Assembly (NCBI RefSeq): GCF_030254825.1
Contig: NC_083350.1
Span: 90,750,024-90,814,023, forward strand
DNA from: Meriones unguiculatus
Lineage: Eukaryota > Chordata > Mammalia > Rodentia > Muridae
Direction of reading: 5' to 3'
Length of the DNA stretch: 64,000 nucleotides
Shown piece after piece: positions 11,527-22,604 of the stretch; the stretch's first letter is position 1, and each line of letters opens with the position of its first letter. The translations under genes and the position numbers were made by a program. Below the pieces are notes generated by a model. The model did no database searches. It saw only the letters and a list, made by a program, of their open reading frames with translations, and was not told the origin of the DNA.

Positions 11527-13095
11527 CCAATACTTGAGTTTTTGATCATAGCCATTCTGATGGGTATAAGGTGAAATCACACGGTTGTTTTGATTTGCAT
11601 CTCCCTGATGACTAAGGAGGTTGAACATTTCTTTAAATGTTTCTCTGCCATTTGATAATCCTCTATTGAGAATTCTGTTTAGCTCTGTACCCCATTTTTT
11701 AATTGGATTACTTGGTTTGTTGGTGTTTAATTTCTTGAGTTCTTTATATATTCTGGATATTAGCCTTCTGTCAGGGTTGGTGAAGATTCTTTCCCAGTCT
11801 GTAGGCTGTCATTTGTTCTGACAACAGTGTGCTTTCCTTTACAGAACATATTCAGTTTCATGAGGTCCCATTTATTGATTGTTGATCTTAGAGCCTATGC
11901 TGTTGGTGTTCTGCTCAGGAAGTTGTCTCCTGTGCCAGAGGTCAAGGCTCTTCTCTACTTTTTCTTCTAACAGGTTTAGTGTGTTTGGATTTATGTTGAA
12001 GTCTTTGATCCACTTGGAATTTTCTTTTGTGCAGGGTGATAAATATGGATATATTTTTATTTTTCTACATGAAGACATCCACTTAGAACAGCACCAGTTT
12101 TTGAAGATGCTGTCTATTTTCCATTGTATGTTATGGACTTCTTTGTCAAAAATCAAGTATTCATAGGTGTGTGGGTTTACTTCTTGGTCTTCTAATTGAT
12201 TCCATTGATCCACCATTCTGTTTCTATGCCAGTACCGTTAAGTTTTTATTACTGTTGCTCTGTAGTACACAGCTTGATATCAGGGATAGAGATACCTCAA
12301 AACTATCTGTTGTTTTACAGGATTATTATAGCAATTCTGGGGGGTTTTTTTGTTTGTTTTTCCATATAAAACTGAGAATTGTTCTTTCAAGTTCTGTAAA
12401 GATTTGTGTTGGTGTTTTGATTAGAATTGCATTGAATTTGTAGATTGCTTTTGGAAGGATAGCCATTTTCACTACGTAAATCCTACCAATCCATGAGCAT
12501 GTGAGATCTTTCTATCTTCTTCAATTTCTTTCTTCAGGGACTTGAAGTTTTTTGGTTTTTGTTTTTTTGTTTTTTTGTTTGTTTTTTTTTTTTTTTCATA
12601 CAGGTCTTTCACTTGATTGGTTAGAATCACACCAATGATGTTATTTGTGGCTATTGGAAAGGGTGTTATTTCCGTAATTTCGTTCTAATCCCACTTGTCT
12701 TTTGTGTACAGGAGGACTACTAACTTTTTCTAGTAAATTTTATATCCAGCCACTTTGCTAAAGGCATTTATCAGCTGAAGGAGTTCTCTGGTTGTATATA
12801 TATATACTATCATACCATCTGCAAGTAGTTATACTTTGACTTCTTCTTTTCCAATGTGTGTTCCCTTGATCTCCTTTAGTTGTCTTATGTTCTAGCTAGG
12901 ATTTCAAGTACTATGTTGAAGAGATACAGAGAGAGTGGGAAGCCTTGCTTTGTCGCTGATTTCAGTCCGATTGATTTAAGTTTCTCTTTGTTTAATTTCA
13001 TGTTGGCTATAGGCTTGCTGTATATTGCCTTTCCTGTGTTTAGATATGTGCCTTATATACCTGATCTCTCCAAAACTTTAAACATGACTAGGTAA
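11527..13095 (-). mobile_element. LINE-1 ORF2 portion, continuation
   Basis: Minus-strand ORF2 from the C-terminal region back into the reverse transcriptase. The frame at 12216-11872 reads through the region after the RT, with 'D-Q-W-N' and 'K-W-M-S-S-C-R-K' type boxes. The region equivalent to the F-A-D-D active site lies near 12830 but is not in an open frame. A 22-base direct repeat ('aaaactttaaacatgact', 13073-13115) sits at the junction with the RPS2 pseudogene. Confidence 0.9.
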
Positions 13096-13115
13096 AAACT
13101 TTAAACATGACTTGG

Positions 13116-13860
13116 TGAACAGTCTCTTTCTAGAGGTCAGGGTTCAAGTAGCTGTAGGTCTTGAAGATAACATCAAAGGTGGCCTTGGCAAAGTTGCCCA
13201 GGTAGGCAGTGCAGCCCCTAAATGATGTGTAGCAGTCCTCAATACTGGCCATCATCACTAACTTCTTGAGCACAGGAGCAGAGACAATGCCAGTGCCCGG
13301 TGAGCCAGGTATGCACCAAAACAAGCTACAGTGGCTTGTTACTTGCATGGAACTGTGTGAGGCTTGACAATCTTGTTCCCTCTGAAACTTCTCCACACCG
13401 GAATAGTATAAAACTTGTCCAAGATGATGGCTGCTTAGATGTCAATGGCTACATCCTTGGAACACTTAACAGCAGGACCAATGTGACCATTGTAGTCCCC
13501 AGTAGAGAGAAAAGACTTGAGCCTGGTACTGGCCAGCCCTAGTCTGCTTCACTGGCATAATTTTTAGAACCTTATCCTTTAGGGGTGTCCCCAGAAGAAA
13601 GTCAATAATCTTGGATTCTTTATTGGGCAGAGAGAACAGGCAGATCTCTTCTGAAGACATGATCTTTATTTCCTTAACCAGGTGGCCCAGCTTGGTAATG
13701 AGGAATCCATTCCTTGTCTTCGGTTTTACCCACGAGCTGCAGAAGAGTCAAAAGCCACCACTGAGGCCTCTAAGACTGCTGCCAGATCCTATGCTGTAGT
13801 GGTCACGGCCTCCTAATCCTGGGCCCCTGGTCCTCTGGGGCCCTCCAACTGCATCAGTGT
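13116..13860 (-). pseudogene. Rps2-ps: RPS2 processed pseudogene
   Basis: An intronless, antisense relic of the mRNA for 40S ribosomal protein S2 (uS5). Starting at the right end, the frames show the glycine-rich N-terminus (13850-13800), the K-E-W-I-P-like start of the S5 domain, then S-L-P-N-K-E-S-K-I-I-D-F (13660-13560) and, in the frame 13396-13130, the C-terminal S5 fold with 'G-T-G-I-V-S-A-P-V', 'D-C-Y-T-S' and 'L-G-N-F-A-K-A-T-F-D'. Two frame changes and several stops break it, and the last residues and poly(A) are missing. It lies between two L1 segments and was presumably copied by L1. It has no expected function. Confidence 0.92.
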
Positions 13861-13861
13861 G

Positions 13862-14763
13862 ATCTACCGTTTGGTGTTTACCCCATGTTATTTTATATTA
13901 TTTTTAGCTGTTGTAAAGGGTGTTGTTTTCCTGATTTCTTTCTTAGCCCTTTTATCATCAGTATGTAGGAAAGATACATACTGTACTACATGCTTGTATT
14001 TAGTTAATCTTGTATCCAGTCACTTCACTGAAGGTAGTGGCAGCTGTAGGAGTTTCCAAGGAGAATTTTAGGAATTGTTTATATATAGTATCATATCATC
14101 TGCAAATACCAAATCCCTTCTGTTCCCATTTATACACGTGATCTCCTTTGTTTACTTATTGCTCAGCCTTGTGTTGTTCCAAATTTTAGTGGAATTGCTT
14201 TGAGTTTCTCTCCATTTAATTTGATGTTGGCTATCAGCTTTCCTCAAATTGTCTTTATTATGTTTAAGTATGTTCCTTGTATCCCTAATCCCTTCAAGAC
14301 ATTCACCATGAATTGGTGTTGGAATTTTCAAAGGATTTTTCAGCATCTAATAAGATGATAGTATGTTTTATTCCCCTTTCAATTTGTTTTTATGGTGGAT
14401 TTCACTGACAAATATTTCTATGCTGAGCCATCCCTGCATCTCTGGGATGAAGTCTATTTGATGATGGTGGATGATATTTTTGGTATTTTTAGATTTAGTT
14501 TGTGAGTATTTTATTGAGTAATTTTCCATCAATATTCATGAGGGAAATTTGTCTGCAATTCTCTTTGTTGAATATTTGTTTGGTTTGGGTATCAGGGTCA
14601 CTGTGGCCTCATAAAATAAATTTGGCACTTTCCTCTTGTTTCTATTTTGTGGAATAATTTGGGAAATATTGTTATTAACTCTTTTTTGAAAGTCTGATAG
14701 AATTATGTGCTAAAACATATCTGGCCTGGACATGCTTCTTTTCTTCTTCTTCTTCTTCTTCTT

Positions 14764-14794
<31 letters not shown>

Positions 14795-15028
14795 TTCTTA
14801 TTCTTCTTATTCTTCTTATTCTTCTTTTGCTGCTTCTATTTCTTTAGGAGTTGTAGGTCTATTTAAATTGTTTATCTGATCAGAATTTAACTTTGGTAAG
14901 TGATATCTTTCAAGAAAATTGTTTTTGTTTTAGGTTTTCCAATTTTTTTGAGTACAGGTTCTTGAAATATGACCTAATGATTCTCTGGATTTCCTTGGTG
15001 TCTGTTGTTATAGCTACCTTTTCTGTTT
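13862..15028 (-). mobile_element. LINE-1 ORF2 reverse-transcriptase fragment
   Basis: This L1 segment covers the RT region again, overlapping in content with 12580-13095, so it is a second copy and not a continuation. It carries many stops and no long open frame. Both ends are truncated. It includes the CTT microsatellite at 14730-14825, grown from a pyrimidine run in ORF2. Confidence 0.85.
14730..14825. repeat. (CTT)n / (TTCTTA)n microsatellite
   Basis: About 20 tandem CTT units followed by interrupted CTTATT units, inside L1 ORF2 sequence. Confidence 0.95.
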
Positions 15029-15067
15029 GTTTGTTTGTTTTTTGTGGGTAGGTTCCTTATGACTTGT

Positions 15068-15368
15068 TTTTTTTTTAATTTTTATTTTTTAATATTAATC
15101 ACAGGATATTTACTTTGTATCCCAGACATAGCCCCCTCCTTCATTCCCTCACAATCCCACCCTCCATCCCTCATCTCCTCCCTGTCCCTTTCCAAGTCCA
15201 CTGCTAGAGGAGATTCTCCTCCCCATCCATCTCACCAGGTTTCTTATCAGGTTTCTTATCAGGTTTCTTCTGTACTGGCTGCAATGTCCTCCTCTGTGGC
15301 CTAACAAGGCTGCTCCTCCCTCGGGGGCAGGAGGAGGTAAAGGATCCAGTCCTTGAGTTCACATACCT
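15068..15368 (-). mobile_element. Short LINE-1 3' end
   Basis: Minus-strand 3' end starting at a poly(T) stretch, about 300 bases of the distal 3' UTR. It contains a 12-bp unit (caggtttcttat) repeated three times at 15236-15271, a local expansion not seen in the other L1 copies here. No clear TSD. Confidence 0.88.
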
Positions 15369-15377
15369 AAAAGACCA

Positions 15378-15391
15378 ATTTATTATTATTG

Positions 15392-15423
<32 letters not shown>
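15378..15423. repeat. (ATT)n microsatellite
   Basis: Tandem ATT/GTT units between two L1 3' ends. Confidence 0.9.
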
Positions 15424-15425
<2 letters not shown>

Positions 15426-15454
15426 CTATGCTCTAATTTCTTTTTTTACATCTT

Positions 15455-16660
15455 AACTGATTTTTTTCTTTTTAATTTTAATTTATTATTTATTACAATT
15501 TATTCACTATGTTTCCCAGCTGTAGTGCCCTCCCTCCTCTCTTCCCTGTTTCACCCTTCTTCCCTCTTTTCGCCCTATGCCCCTCCCTAAGTTCACTAAT
15601 AGGGAAGACACTCCTCCCTTCTATCTGACCCTAGCCTATCAGGTCTCATCAGGACTGGCTACATTGTCTTTCTCTATGGCCTGGCAAGGCTGCATCGCCT
15701 CAGGGGGAGGTGATCAAAGAGCCAGCTATTGAGTTCATGTCAGAGACAGTCCCTGTTCCTTTTCCTAGGGAACCCACTTGGATACTGATCTGCCATGGGC
15801 TCCATCTGAGCAGGGTATCTAGATCCATTCCATGCATTGTCCCTGGTCAGAGCATCAGTCTCTGCAGGGACACCTGGGCCCAGACTTTTTGACTTTGTTG
15901 GTTCTCTTGTGGAGCTCCTGTCACCTCCAGGTCTTTCTATCTCCCCCTTCTTTCAAAAGATTCCCTGTACTCTGCCCAATGTTTGACTATAAGTCTGAGC
16001 ATCTGCTTTCATACCCTGATCAGCAGAGTCCTTCAGAGGCCCTCTGTGGAAGACTCCTGTCCTATTCCCTATCTTCTCCTGCTTCCGATGTCTAGCCTGT
16101 TTGCCCTTCTGAATGAGGACTGAGCATCTTCCCTAGGTCTTCCTTATTTAGCTTCTTTAGGAGTACAGCTTTTAGTATGCTTATCTTATATTATGACTAA
16201 TATCCACTTGTAAGTGAGTATATACCATATACCATGTGTGACTTTCTGCTTCTGGGATACCTCACTCAGGATGATCTTTTCTAGTTCCCACCATTTGCCT
16301 ACAAATTTCATTATTTCCTTGTGATTTTTTTTTTTTTTTTTTTTGCTGAATAGTACTCCATTGTGTAAATGTACCACAGTTTCTGTATTCATTGCTCAAT
16401 TGAGGTACATCTGGGTTGTTTCCAGATTCTGGCTATTACAAATAATGCTGCTACAAACATGGTCGAGCAAATGTCCTTGTTGTATTTTGGATATATGCCT
16501 AGGAGTGGTATAGCTTGTTCTCGAGGTAACACTATTCCTAATTGTCTGAGGAAGTGCCAGACTGATTTCCAAAGTAGTTGCACAAGTTGACATTCCCACC
16601 AGCAATGGAGGAGCATTCCCCATTTTCCACATCCTCTCCAGCATGTGTTGTCACTTGAGT
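15455..16660 (-). mobile_element. LINE-1, 3' part (host of env retrocopy 1)
   Basis: The poly(T)-headed 3' UTR and the ORF2 C-terminal region on the minus strand, with frame pieces at 16392-16186, 16616-16389 and 16644-16396. It is interrupted inside 'gttgtcacttgagttttt' by the env retrocopy, and L1 resumes at 17640. Confidence 0.92.
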
Positions 16661-17602
16661 TTTTTGTTTTGTTTTGTTTTGTTTTGTTTTGTTTTGTTTT
16701 GTTTTGTTTTTCTCAATGCAGTTTATTCAGGAACCTTGAACAATCATCTGACCCTGGGGAAAGCCAGCCCACAGCTTAAATAGCCTCTGGGTAGCCAACC
16801 CCAGCGTGCCACGTGAGCAATGCAGATAGGTCCACATACATGGAAGCAAGCCAAATCCTCAGCCTTAGCCAAATGTGGAGTTGTTTGTGATAGAGAGCAC
16901 TCACCATTGGGAAGGTGGAAGGCTGAAACCAGTTCCATCTTTAAGGCGCAGCATTCCGCAGCTCTCTACAGTTCCCCCTTTTTGTTTTAGATGCATCAGG
17001 CAAGAGTAGAGGTCTGATCTCTGATATTAGAAATAAATTGGGACTTTGTACCGATGTTCATTTAGGTGTCATCCACCCAAAGAGCACCAGACCTGTCCGA
17101 TACCTTTTTCTCAGAGGTGGGACCTGGGGCATCAACCCACATGCAATCAGACTTGCTCTTCTCTGGGTCAAAAGCGGCTGACCCTGAGTGCAGTGCTTAG
17201 CCTCGCATCCTGAGCGTAACATTTTAGCTTTTTATGGTAGCCAACCATGCTTGGGGAGACTGTCCTGCTTCAATGGCTGTAAAGGCCTGAATGGTCATGG
17301 CTGCATTACGCTGTTGTGAGACTCTAATCTTGCATATATGCCACAGGCAAACCAAGGAGACCAATACCAGAAGGCCTGCTAACGCTCCCATGCCCGCCCA
17401 TTCCTTCAGATGATTCATGGCTGCAGCAATCCATGATGGTAATCCTGTGGCTAGTCCTGGGTCCACTCTGGTAGAATTTACTGTGACAATGGCCACTCTC
17501 AGCTGCTCCATCATAGTATCGAATTCTCCAGTCCAATTACCTAAAATATAGCTAGACAATTGTTTAGACAGATTTGCAGTACAGGAAAAATTCTCACGTT
17601 AT
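16661..17602 (-). mobile_element. Retrocopy 1 of an endogenous retrovirus env transcript
   Basis: Minus-strand cDNA copy of the 3' part of a class II (betaretrovirus-like) ERV mRNA. In transcript order it has the env transmembrane end, a purine-rich polypurine tract next to the LTR start (near 16970-16985), U3 with a TATA-like 'ctatttaag' (about 16776-16785), then R. R ends at AATAAA plus 'ctgcattg', followed by a patterned (AAAAC)n tail (16665-16711 on the plus strand). U5 is absent and a tail is present, so this is a copied mRNA and not a provirus. It is 5'-truncated near 17602, and the junction with L1 is rearranged. Confidence 0.82.
17224..17559 (-). pseudogene. ERV env transmembrane C-terminal fragment
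   Basis: A 111-codon frame for the end of the retroviral envelope transmembrane subunit: ectodomain residues, one hydrophobic membrane span at about residues 55-73, and a short cytoplasmic tail ending before the LTR. The surface subunit, cleavage site and fusion peptide are absent. The span and tail match the two other copies in the window (20143-20478 and 38259-38642). It has no promoter of its own and is a truncated relic. Confidence 0.8.
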
Positions 17603-17639
17603 ACCTGTCATTAGACATTATGAATGTCTAAGATCAAAA

Positions 17640-17895
17640 ACTCAAGGTTGTCACATTCTGACGGGTATAAGGTGAAATCTCAGGGCCATTTTGATTTGCA
17701 TCTCTCTGATGGCTAAGGACGTTGAGCATTTCCTTTAAGTGTTTCTCTGCCATTCTATATTTCTCTGTTGATAATTCTCTGTTTTGGTCTGTAACTTATT
17801 TTTTTAGTTTTTTAACCTAATTAACCTAAAAAATTTTAAATTGGATTACGTGGTTTGTTGGTATTTAACTTCTTGAGATCTTTATATATTCTTCC
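17640..17895 (-). mobile_element. LINE-1 ORF2 continuation
   Basis: Continuation of the 15455-16660 L1 beyond env retrocopy 1. It is truncated near 17895. A duplicated 'ttaacctaa' lies at 17813-17828. Confidence 0.85.
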
Positions 17896-18128
17896 CAAGA
17901 GAAAGGTATTACATGGAAAACAGGGAAGTTAATTAAAGCAATAATATAGAGAAAGGAGGGAAACAAAAAGCAGTGTCTTTAGTATATATAGAGGAGAGAC
18001 AGACTAGAGAAAAGTTGGTGATTGGGGATAAAAACATTGGATAAGATAGAAAACATAAAATCTAATATTGTGTACAATTGTAAAATAGTTTTAATATACA
18101 GAAATATTCATATGATTTTAAAATATTC
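17896..18128. other. Interval with no recognised gene
   Basis: AT- and purine-rich sequence between two L1s. Nothing was recognised. Confidence 0.5.
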
Positions 18129-19303
18129 AAAGGAATTTTTATTTTTTTATATTAATCACAGGTTGTTTACTTTGATTCCCAGCCTTATTCCCCTCCCTCA
18201 TTCCCTCACAATCCCACCTTCCATCCCTCATCTCCTCCCTGTCCCTTTCTAAGTCCACTGATATGGGAGGTCCTCTTCCCATTCCATCTGACCCTAGCTT
18301 ATGAGGTATCTTCAGGACTGGCTGCCATGTCCTCCTCTGTGACCTGGCAAGACTGTTCCTCCCTCAGGGGGAGGGAGGTAATGGAGCCAGTCATTGAGTT
18401 TATGTCAGAAATAGTTCCTGTTCCCCTTACTAGATAACCCACTTGGATACTGAGCTACCATGGGCTACATCTGAGCAGAAGTTCTAGGTTATAACCATAC
18501 ATGGTCCTTGGTTGGAAAAACAGTCTCATAGAGGGCCCCCTTGCCCTTTTGTCCTTGTGGAGCTCCTGTCCTCTCTAGGTCATACTAACTCCCCCTTCTT
18601 TCATATGATTCTCTGCACTTTGCCCAAGGTTTGGTTGTGAGTCCCCACATCCACTATGATACACTGCTAGGTAGAGTCTTTCAGAGGCACTCTGCCTCTG
18701 TGGTGGGCTCTTGTCCTATTACTTGTTTTCTACTGCTCCTATCAATCACATTTGTCTTTCTAAGTGAGGATTGATCATCTTACTCCAGTTCCTTTTTCTT
18801 GTTTATCTTCTTTAGGTACACATATTTTAGTATGTTTATCTTATCTTATAGTTCTATACAAGTGAGTATATACCATCTGTGTCTTTTTGCTTCTGGGATA
18901 CCTCACTCAGGATGATCCTTTCTAGATCCAAACCATTTTCCTGCAAATTTCGTGATTTCCTTGTTTTTAATTGCTGAGTAGTATTCCATTGTGTAGCTGT
19001 ACCACAATTTCTGTATCCATTCCTCTGTTGATGGACATCTGAGTTGTTTCCAGGTTCTGGCTATTATGAACACAGCTGCTGCAAACATGGTTGAGCAAAT
19101 GTCCTTATTGTGTACTTGAGCTTCTTTTAGATATACGTCTAGGAGTGGTGTAGCTGTATCTTGAGGGAGCACTATTCCTAATTGTCTGAGAAAGCGCCAG
19201 ATTGATTTACAAAGGAGTTGTACAAGTTTACATCCCCACTAGCAATGGAGGACAGTTCCCAGTTCTCCACAACCTCTCCAGCATGTGTTGTAACTTGAGT
19301 TTT
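18129..19303 (-). mobile_element. LINE-1 3' segment of a twin-primed insertion
   Basis: The left TSD 'aaaggaatttt' (18129-18139) is followed by a poly(T)-headed 3' UTR and the ORF2 C-terminus (frame 19172-18903). It is interrupted at 19303 by env retrocopy 2 and continues at 20496-21095. The matching right TSD is at 21594-21604, beyond an inverted 5' segment. Confidence 0.9.
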
Positions 19304-19310
19304 TTTTTTT

Positions 19311-19584
19311 ACAGTTTTTTATTTTATTTTATTTTATTTTTGAAAATGAACACCTATAATATATTTATATCTTCTCTTTTCAAAAGCAGCCATCAAAGGA
19401 CAAAGAAAACATATATGTGTAAATGTACATACATACATAGGAACATGCAAATACAAGTTAAGATTTGTAGAACAACTGTTTTTACACAGAATATGACAAA
19501 ATAACAGTCTATAGATCTCATACTAAGATGTAGTAAAATTCTTGTGATTGTTATTTTATTCTTTTTTTTTCTTAAGTATATGTC
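19311..19584 (-). other. 3'-transduced flank of an env retrocopy
   Basis: Non-viral, non-L1 sequence between two poly(T) runs. On the minus strand it follows the ERV poly(A) tail and ends with repeated AATAAA units shortly before the second tail, then the TSD. This is best explained by transcription through the tail of an older genomic env retrocopy into its flank. Confidence 0.7.
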
Positions 19585-20142
19585 TTTTTTTTTTCAATGC
19601 AGTTTATTCAGGAACCTTGAACAATCCTCGGACCCTGGGGAAAGCCAGCCCACAGCTTAAATAGCCTCTGGGTAGCCAACCCAGGCGTGCCATGTGGGCA
19701 ATGCAGATAGGTCCACATACATGGAAGCAAGCCAGATCCTCAGCCTTAGCCAAATGTGGAATTGTTCGTGACAGAGAGCACTCACCATCGGGAAGGTGGA
19801 AGGCAGAAACCAGCTCCATCTTTAAGGCATAGCATTCCGCAGCTCTCTACAGTTCCCCCTTTTTGTTTTAGACGCATCAGGCAAGAGTAGAGGTCTGATC
19901 TCTGATATTAGAAATAAATTGGGACTTTGTACCGATGTTCGTTTAGGTGTCATCCACCCAAAGAGCATCAGACCCGTCTGATACCTTTTTCTCAGAGGCG
20001 GGACCTGGGGCATCAACCCGCATGCAACCAGACATGCTCTTCTCTGGGTCCAAAGCGGCTGACCCTGAGTGCAGTGCTTAGCCTCGCATCCTGAGCGTAA
20101 CAACATGAGAATTTTTCCTGTGCTGCAAATCTGTCTAAACAA

Positions 20143-20478
20143 TTGTCGAGCTATATTTTAGGTAATTCGACTGGAGAATTCGATACTACGATGGAGCAGC
20201 TGAGAGTGGCCATTGTCACGGTAAATTCTACCAGAGTGGACGCAGGACTAGCCACAGGATTATCATCATGTATTGCTGCAGCCATGAATCATCTGAAGGA
20301 ATGGGCGGGCATGGGAGCATTAGCAGGCCTTCTGGTGTTGGTCTCCTTGGTTTGCCTGTGGTATATATGCAAGATTAGAGTCTCACAACAGTGTGATGCA
20401 GCCATGATCATTCAGGCCTTTACAGCCATTGAAGCAGGACATTCTCCCCAAACATGGTTGGATACCATAAAAAGCTAA
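20143..20478 (+). pseudogene. ERV env transmembrane C-terminal fragment (inverted segment)
   Basis: A 111-codon plus-strand frame for the same envelope C-terminus as 17224-17559, with the membrane span and the cytoplasmic tail intact to its stop. It lies in the inverted 5' segment of retrocopy 2, so it points away from its own LTR sequence. The surface subunit and fusion peptide are absent. It differs from the other copies by scattered substitutions. Confidence 0.8.
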
Positions 20479-20495
20479 AATGTAACTTGAGTTTT

Positions 20496-21095
20496 AACCT
20501 TTGCCATTCTGATGGGTGTAAGGTGAAATCTCAGGGTTGTTTTGATTTGCATCTGTCTGATAGCTAAGGACACTGAGCATCTCTTTAGGTGTTTCTCTGC
20601 CATTCTATATTCCTCCACAGAGAATTCTCTGTTTATCTACGTACCCCATTTTTTAATTGGATTGCTTGATTTATTGCTTTTTAATTTTTTTTTAGTTCTT
20701 TATACATTCTGAATATGAGCCCTCTATCAGATATAGGGTTGCTGAAGATCCTTTCCCAGTCTGTAGGCTGTCATTTCGTTCTGATGACTATGTCTTTTGC
20801 TTCACAGAAGCACTTTTCAAGTTCATGAGGTCCCATTTATCGATTGTTGATCTTAGAGCCTGTGCTGTTGGTGTTCTGTTCAGGAAGTTGTCTCCTGTGC
20901 CAATGAGTTCCAGGCTTTTTCCTACTTTTTCTTCTAACCGATTTAGTGTATCTGGTTTTATGTTGAGATCTTTGATCCACTTGGACTTTAATTTTGTGCA
21001 GGGTGATTAATAAAAATTTATTTTCATTTTTCTGCATGTATGTAGATATCCAGTTGGACTAACACTATTTGTTGAAGATGCTGTCTTTTTTCCAT
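20496..21095 (-). mobile_element. LINE-1 ORF2 continuation of the twin-primed insertion
   Basis: L1 resumes right after the TSD of retrocopy 2 and covers the ORF2 region between the RT and the C-terminus, ending at 21095 where the orientation switches. Confidence 0.9.
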
Positions 21096-21604
21096 TGAAC
21101 AACAAGCCTCTAGCCAACATCAAACTCAATGGACAGAAACTTAAATCAATTCCACTGAAATCAGGGACAAGGCAAGGCTGCCCACTCTCTCCATATCTCT
21201 TCAACATAGTGCTTGAAGAGATAAAGCAATAAGAAAGTAATAAGACAAGTAAAGGAGATCAAGGGTATACAAATAGGAAAGGAAGAAGTCAAAGTTTCAC
21301 TATTCACAGATGATATGATAGTATACCTGAGTGACCCCAAAAATTTAACCAGAGACTCCTTCAGCTGATAAACACTTTCAGTAAAGTGTCTGGATACAAA
21401 ATTAACTCAAAAAAAGCAGAAGCCCTCGTGGATACGCAAGACAATAAGGCCGAGAAAAAAATCAGGAAAACAACACTTTTCACAATAGCCACTAATAACA
21501 TAAAGTACCTTGGTTTAACTCTAACCAAGCATGTGAAAGACCTGTTTGAAAAAAAATTTCAAGTCTCTGAAGAAAGAAATTGAGGAAGATATTAAAGGAA
21601 TTTT
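21096..21604 (+). mobile_element. Inverted 5' segment of the twin-primed LINE-1
   Basis: A plus-strand ORF2 fragment of the RT palm. It holds the region 'G-T-R-Q-G-C-P-L-S-P' (about 21160-21200) and an altered F-T-D-D-M-I-V-Y box (about 21300-21330), then frame 21386-21583. It ends at the right TSD 'aaaggaatttt' (21594-21604). Compared with the L1 at 23920, about 390 bases are missing at the inversion junction. Confidence 0.9.
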
Positions 21605-22496
21605 AATGATATCAAACAAAAATTAAAAAAATGAACTTGTGTGGTGATGCATGTGCCAATTATGCTATTTGACTGCATACATTTCTAAATGTCATTGTTT
21701 ACCAGACAGCTGTGTATAATTATATGCTAGTTAAAATTATTTTAAAATAATTTATATTATCATTTTATATAAAGAAAAATGCTTGGGGACATATTAACAA
21801 CAAGAACTGAGGTTTTTTTTTGAGTCTAATATGTCTATCTTTTTAATATATGAAATAGCTGATATGCTCACCAGAATATTTCAGGCAACCAATACAGGTT
21901 TGTTTGCCTAAATTAACTATAGTATTTCTTCAGTTATCTCCATTGTTTTCCTGGTGAGAACTGTCCTTTGGGAAATAAAAATGTTGAGTGAACCTAATGA
22001 AATACATCATTTAAACGTAGTGAAATACAACCCTTTGATCCATGACTGAATGGTAATGGGTCCAGTCTTGAGTAGACTTTTTGCATATAACCACAGATAC
22101 TGAGTGATCATGAATACAACAATTTTATCCTGCCTAGAACACAGTGTTTCATATCTTTAATACCCAATTTCAGGTTTTTAACATTTTTCTCCTTTTCTTC
22201 TGCAATATTTCTGAAACTTGGAGCATGTAATATGGAATTTGTTTTGAGAACTAAGCACTTAAAAGTAACTTCTTTTCAGTGCCTGGACCATCCATAATCA
22301 CGTTCAGCTTCACATGAAATTGTTTGTTAATACAAAGAAGCTGACCAAGCTGGCACTAGTCTATGGTTATAAACATAAATAACTAGGAAGCCATTCAAAA
22401 ACATGAACATTTAGAAAACAGAAGCAATGGGTCACTGACTAAGATTGTTCAACAATTGCAATTTTTCTGTAAATAAGAACAATATATTTCAAGTTT
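21605..22496. other. Interval with no recognised gene
   Basis: AT-rich. No gene or repeat was recognised. Confidence 0.5.
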
Positions 22497-22604
22497 TTTT
22501 ATTTTAACTTTTTTATATTAATTACATTTTATTCACATTGTATCCAAGCTGTAGCCCCCTCCTTCATTCCTTCCCAATTCCATTCTTCTACCTTCCCAGC
22601 CATG
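22497..22604 (-). mobile_element. Very short LINE-1 3' end
   Basis: Poly(T), then about 90 bases of the terminal L1 3' UTR on the minus strand ('attacattttattcac', 'gtagccccctcc'). No TSD was seen. Confidence 0.75.

Larger units (their letters stand above)
19304..20480. mobile_element. Retrocopy 2 of the ERV env transcript, inverted and with 3' extension
   Basis: An insertion inside L1, flanked by a perfect 15-bp TSD 'tgtaacttgagtttt' (19289-19303 and 20481-20495). From left to right on the plus strand it has a poly(T) run, a non-viral segment (19311-19584), a second run of ten T (19585-19594), the minus-strand ERV R/U3 region (19595-20102), then a plus-strand env segment (20103-20480). The env part is inverted relative to the LTR part, and the two join almost seamlessly in transcript order, as in L1 twin priming. 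Confidence 0.85.
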
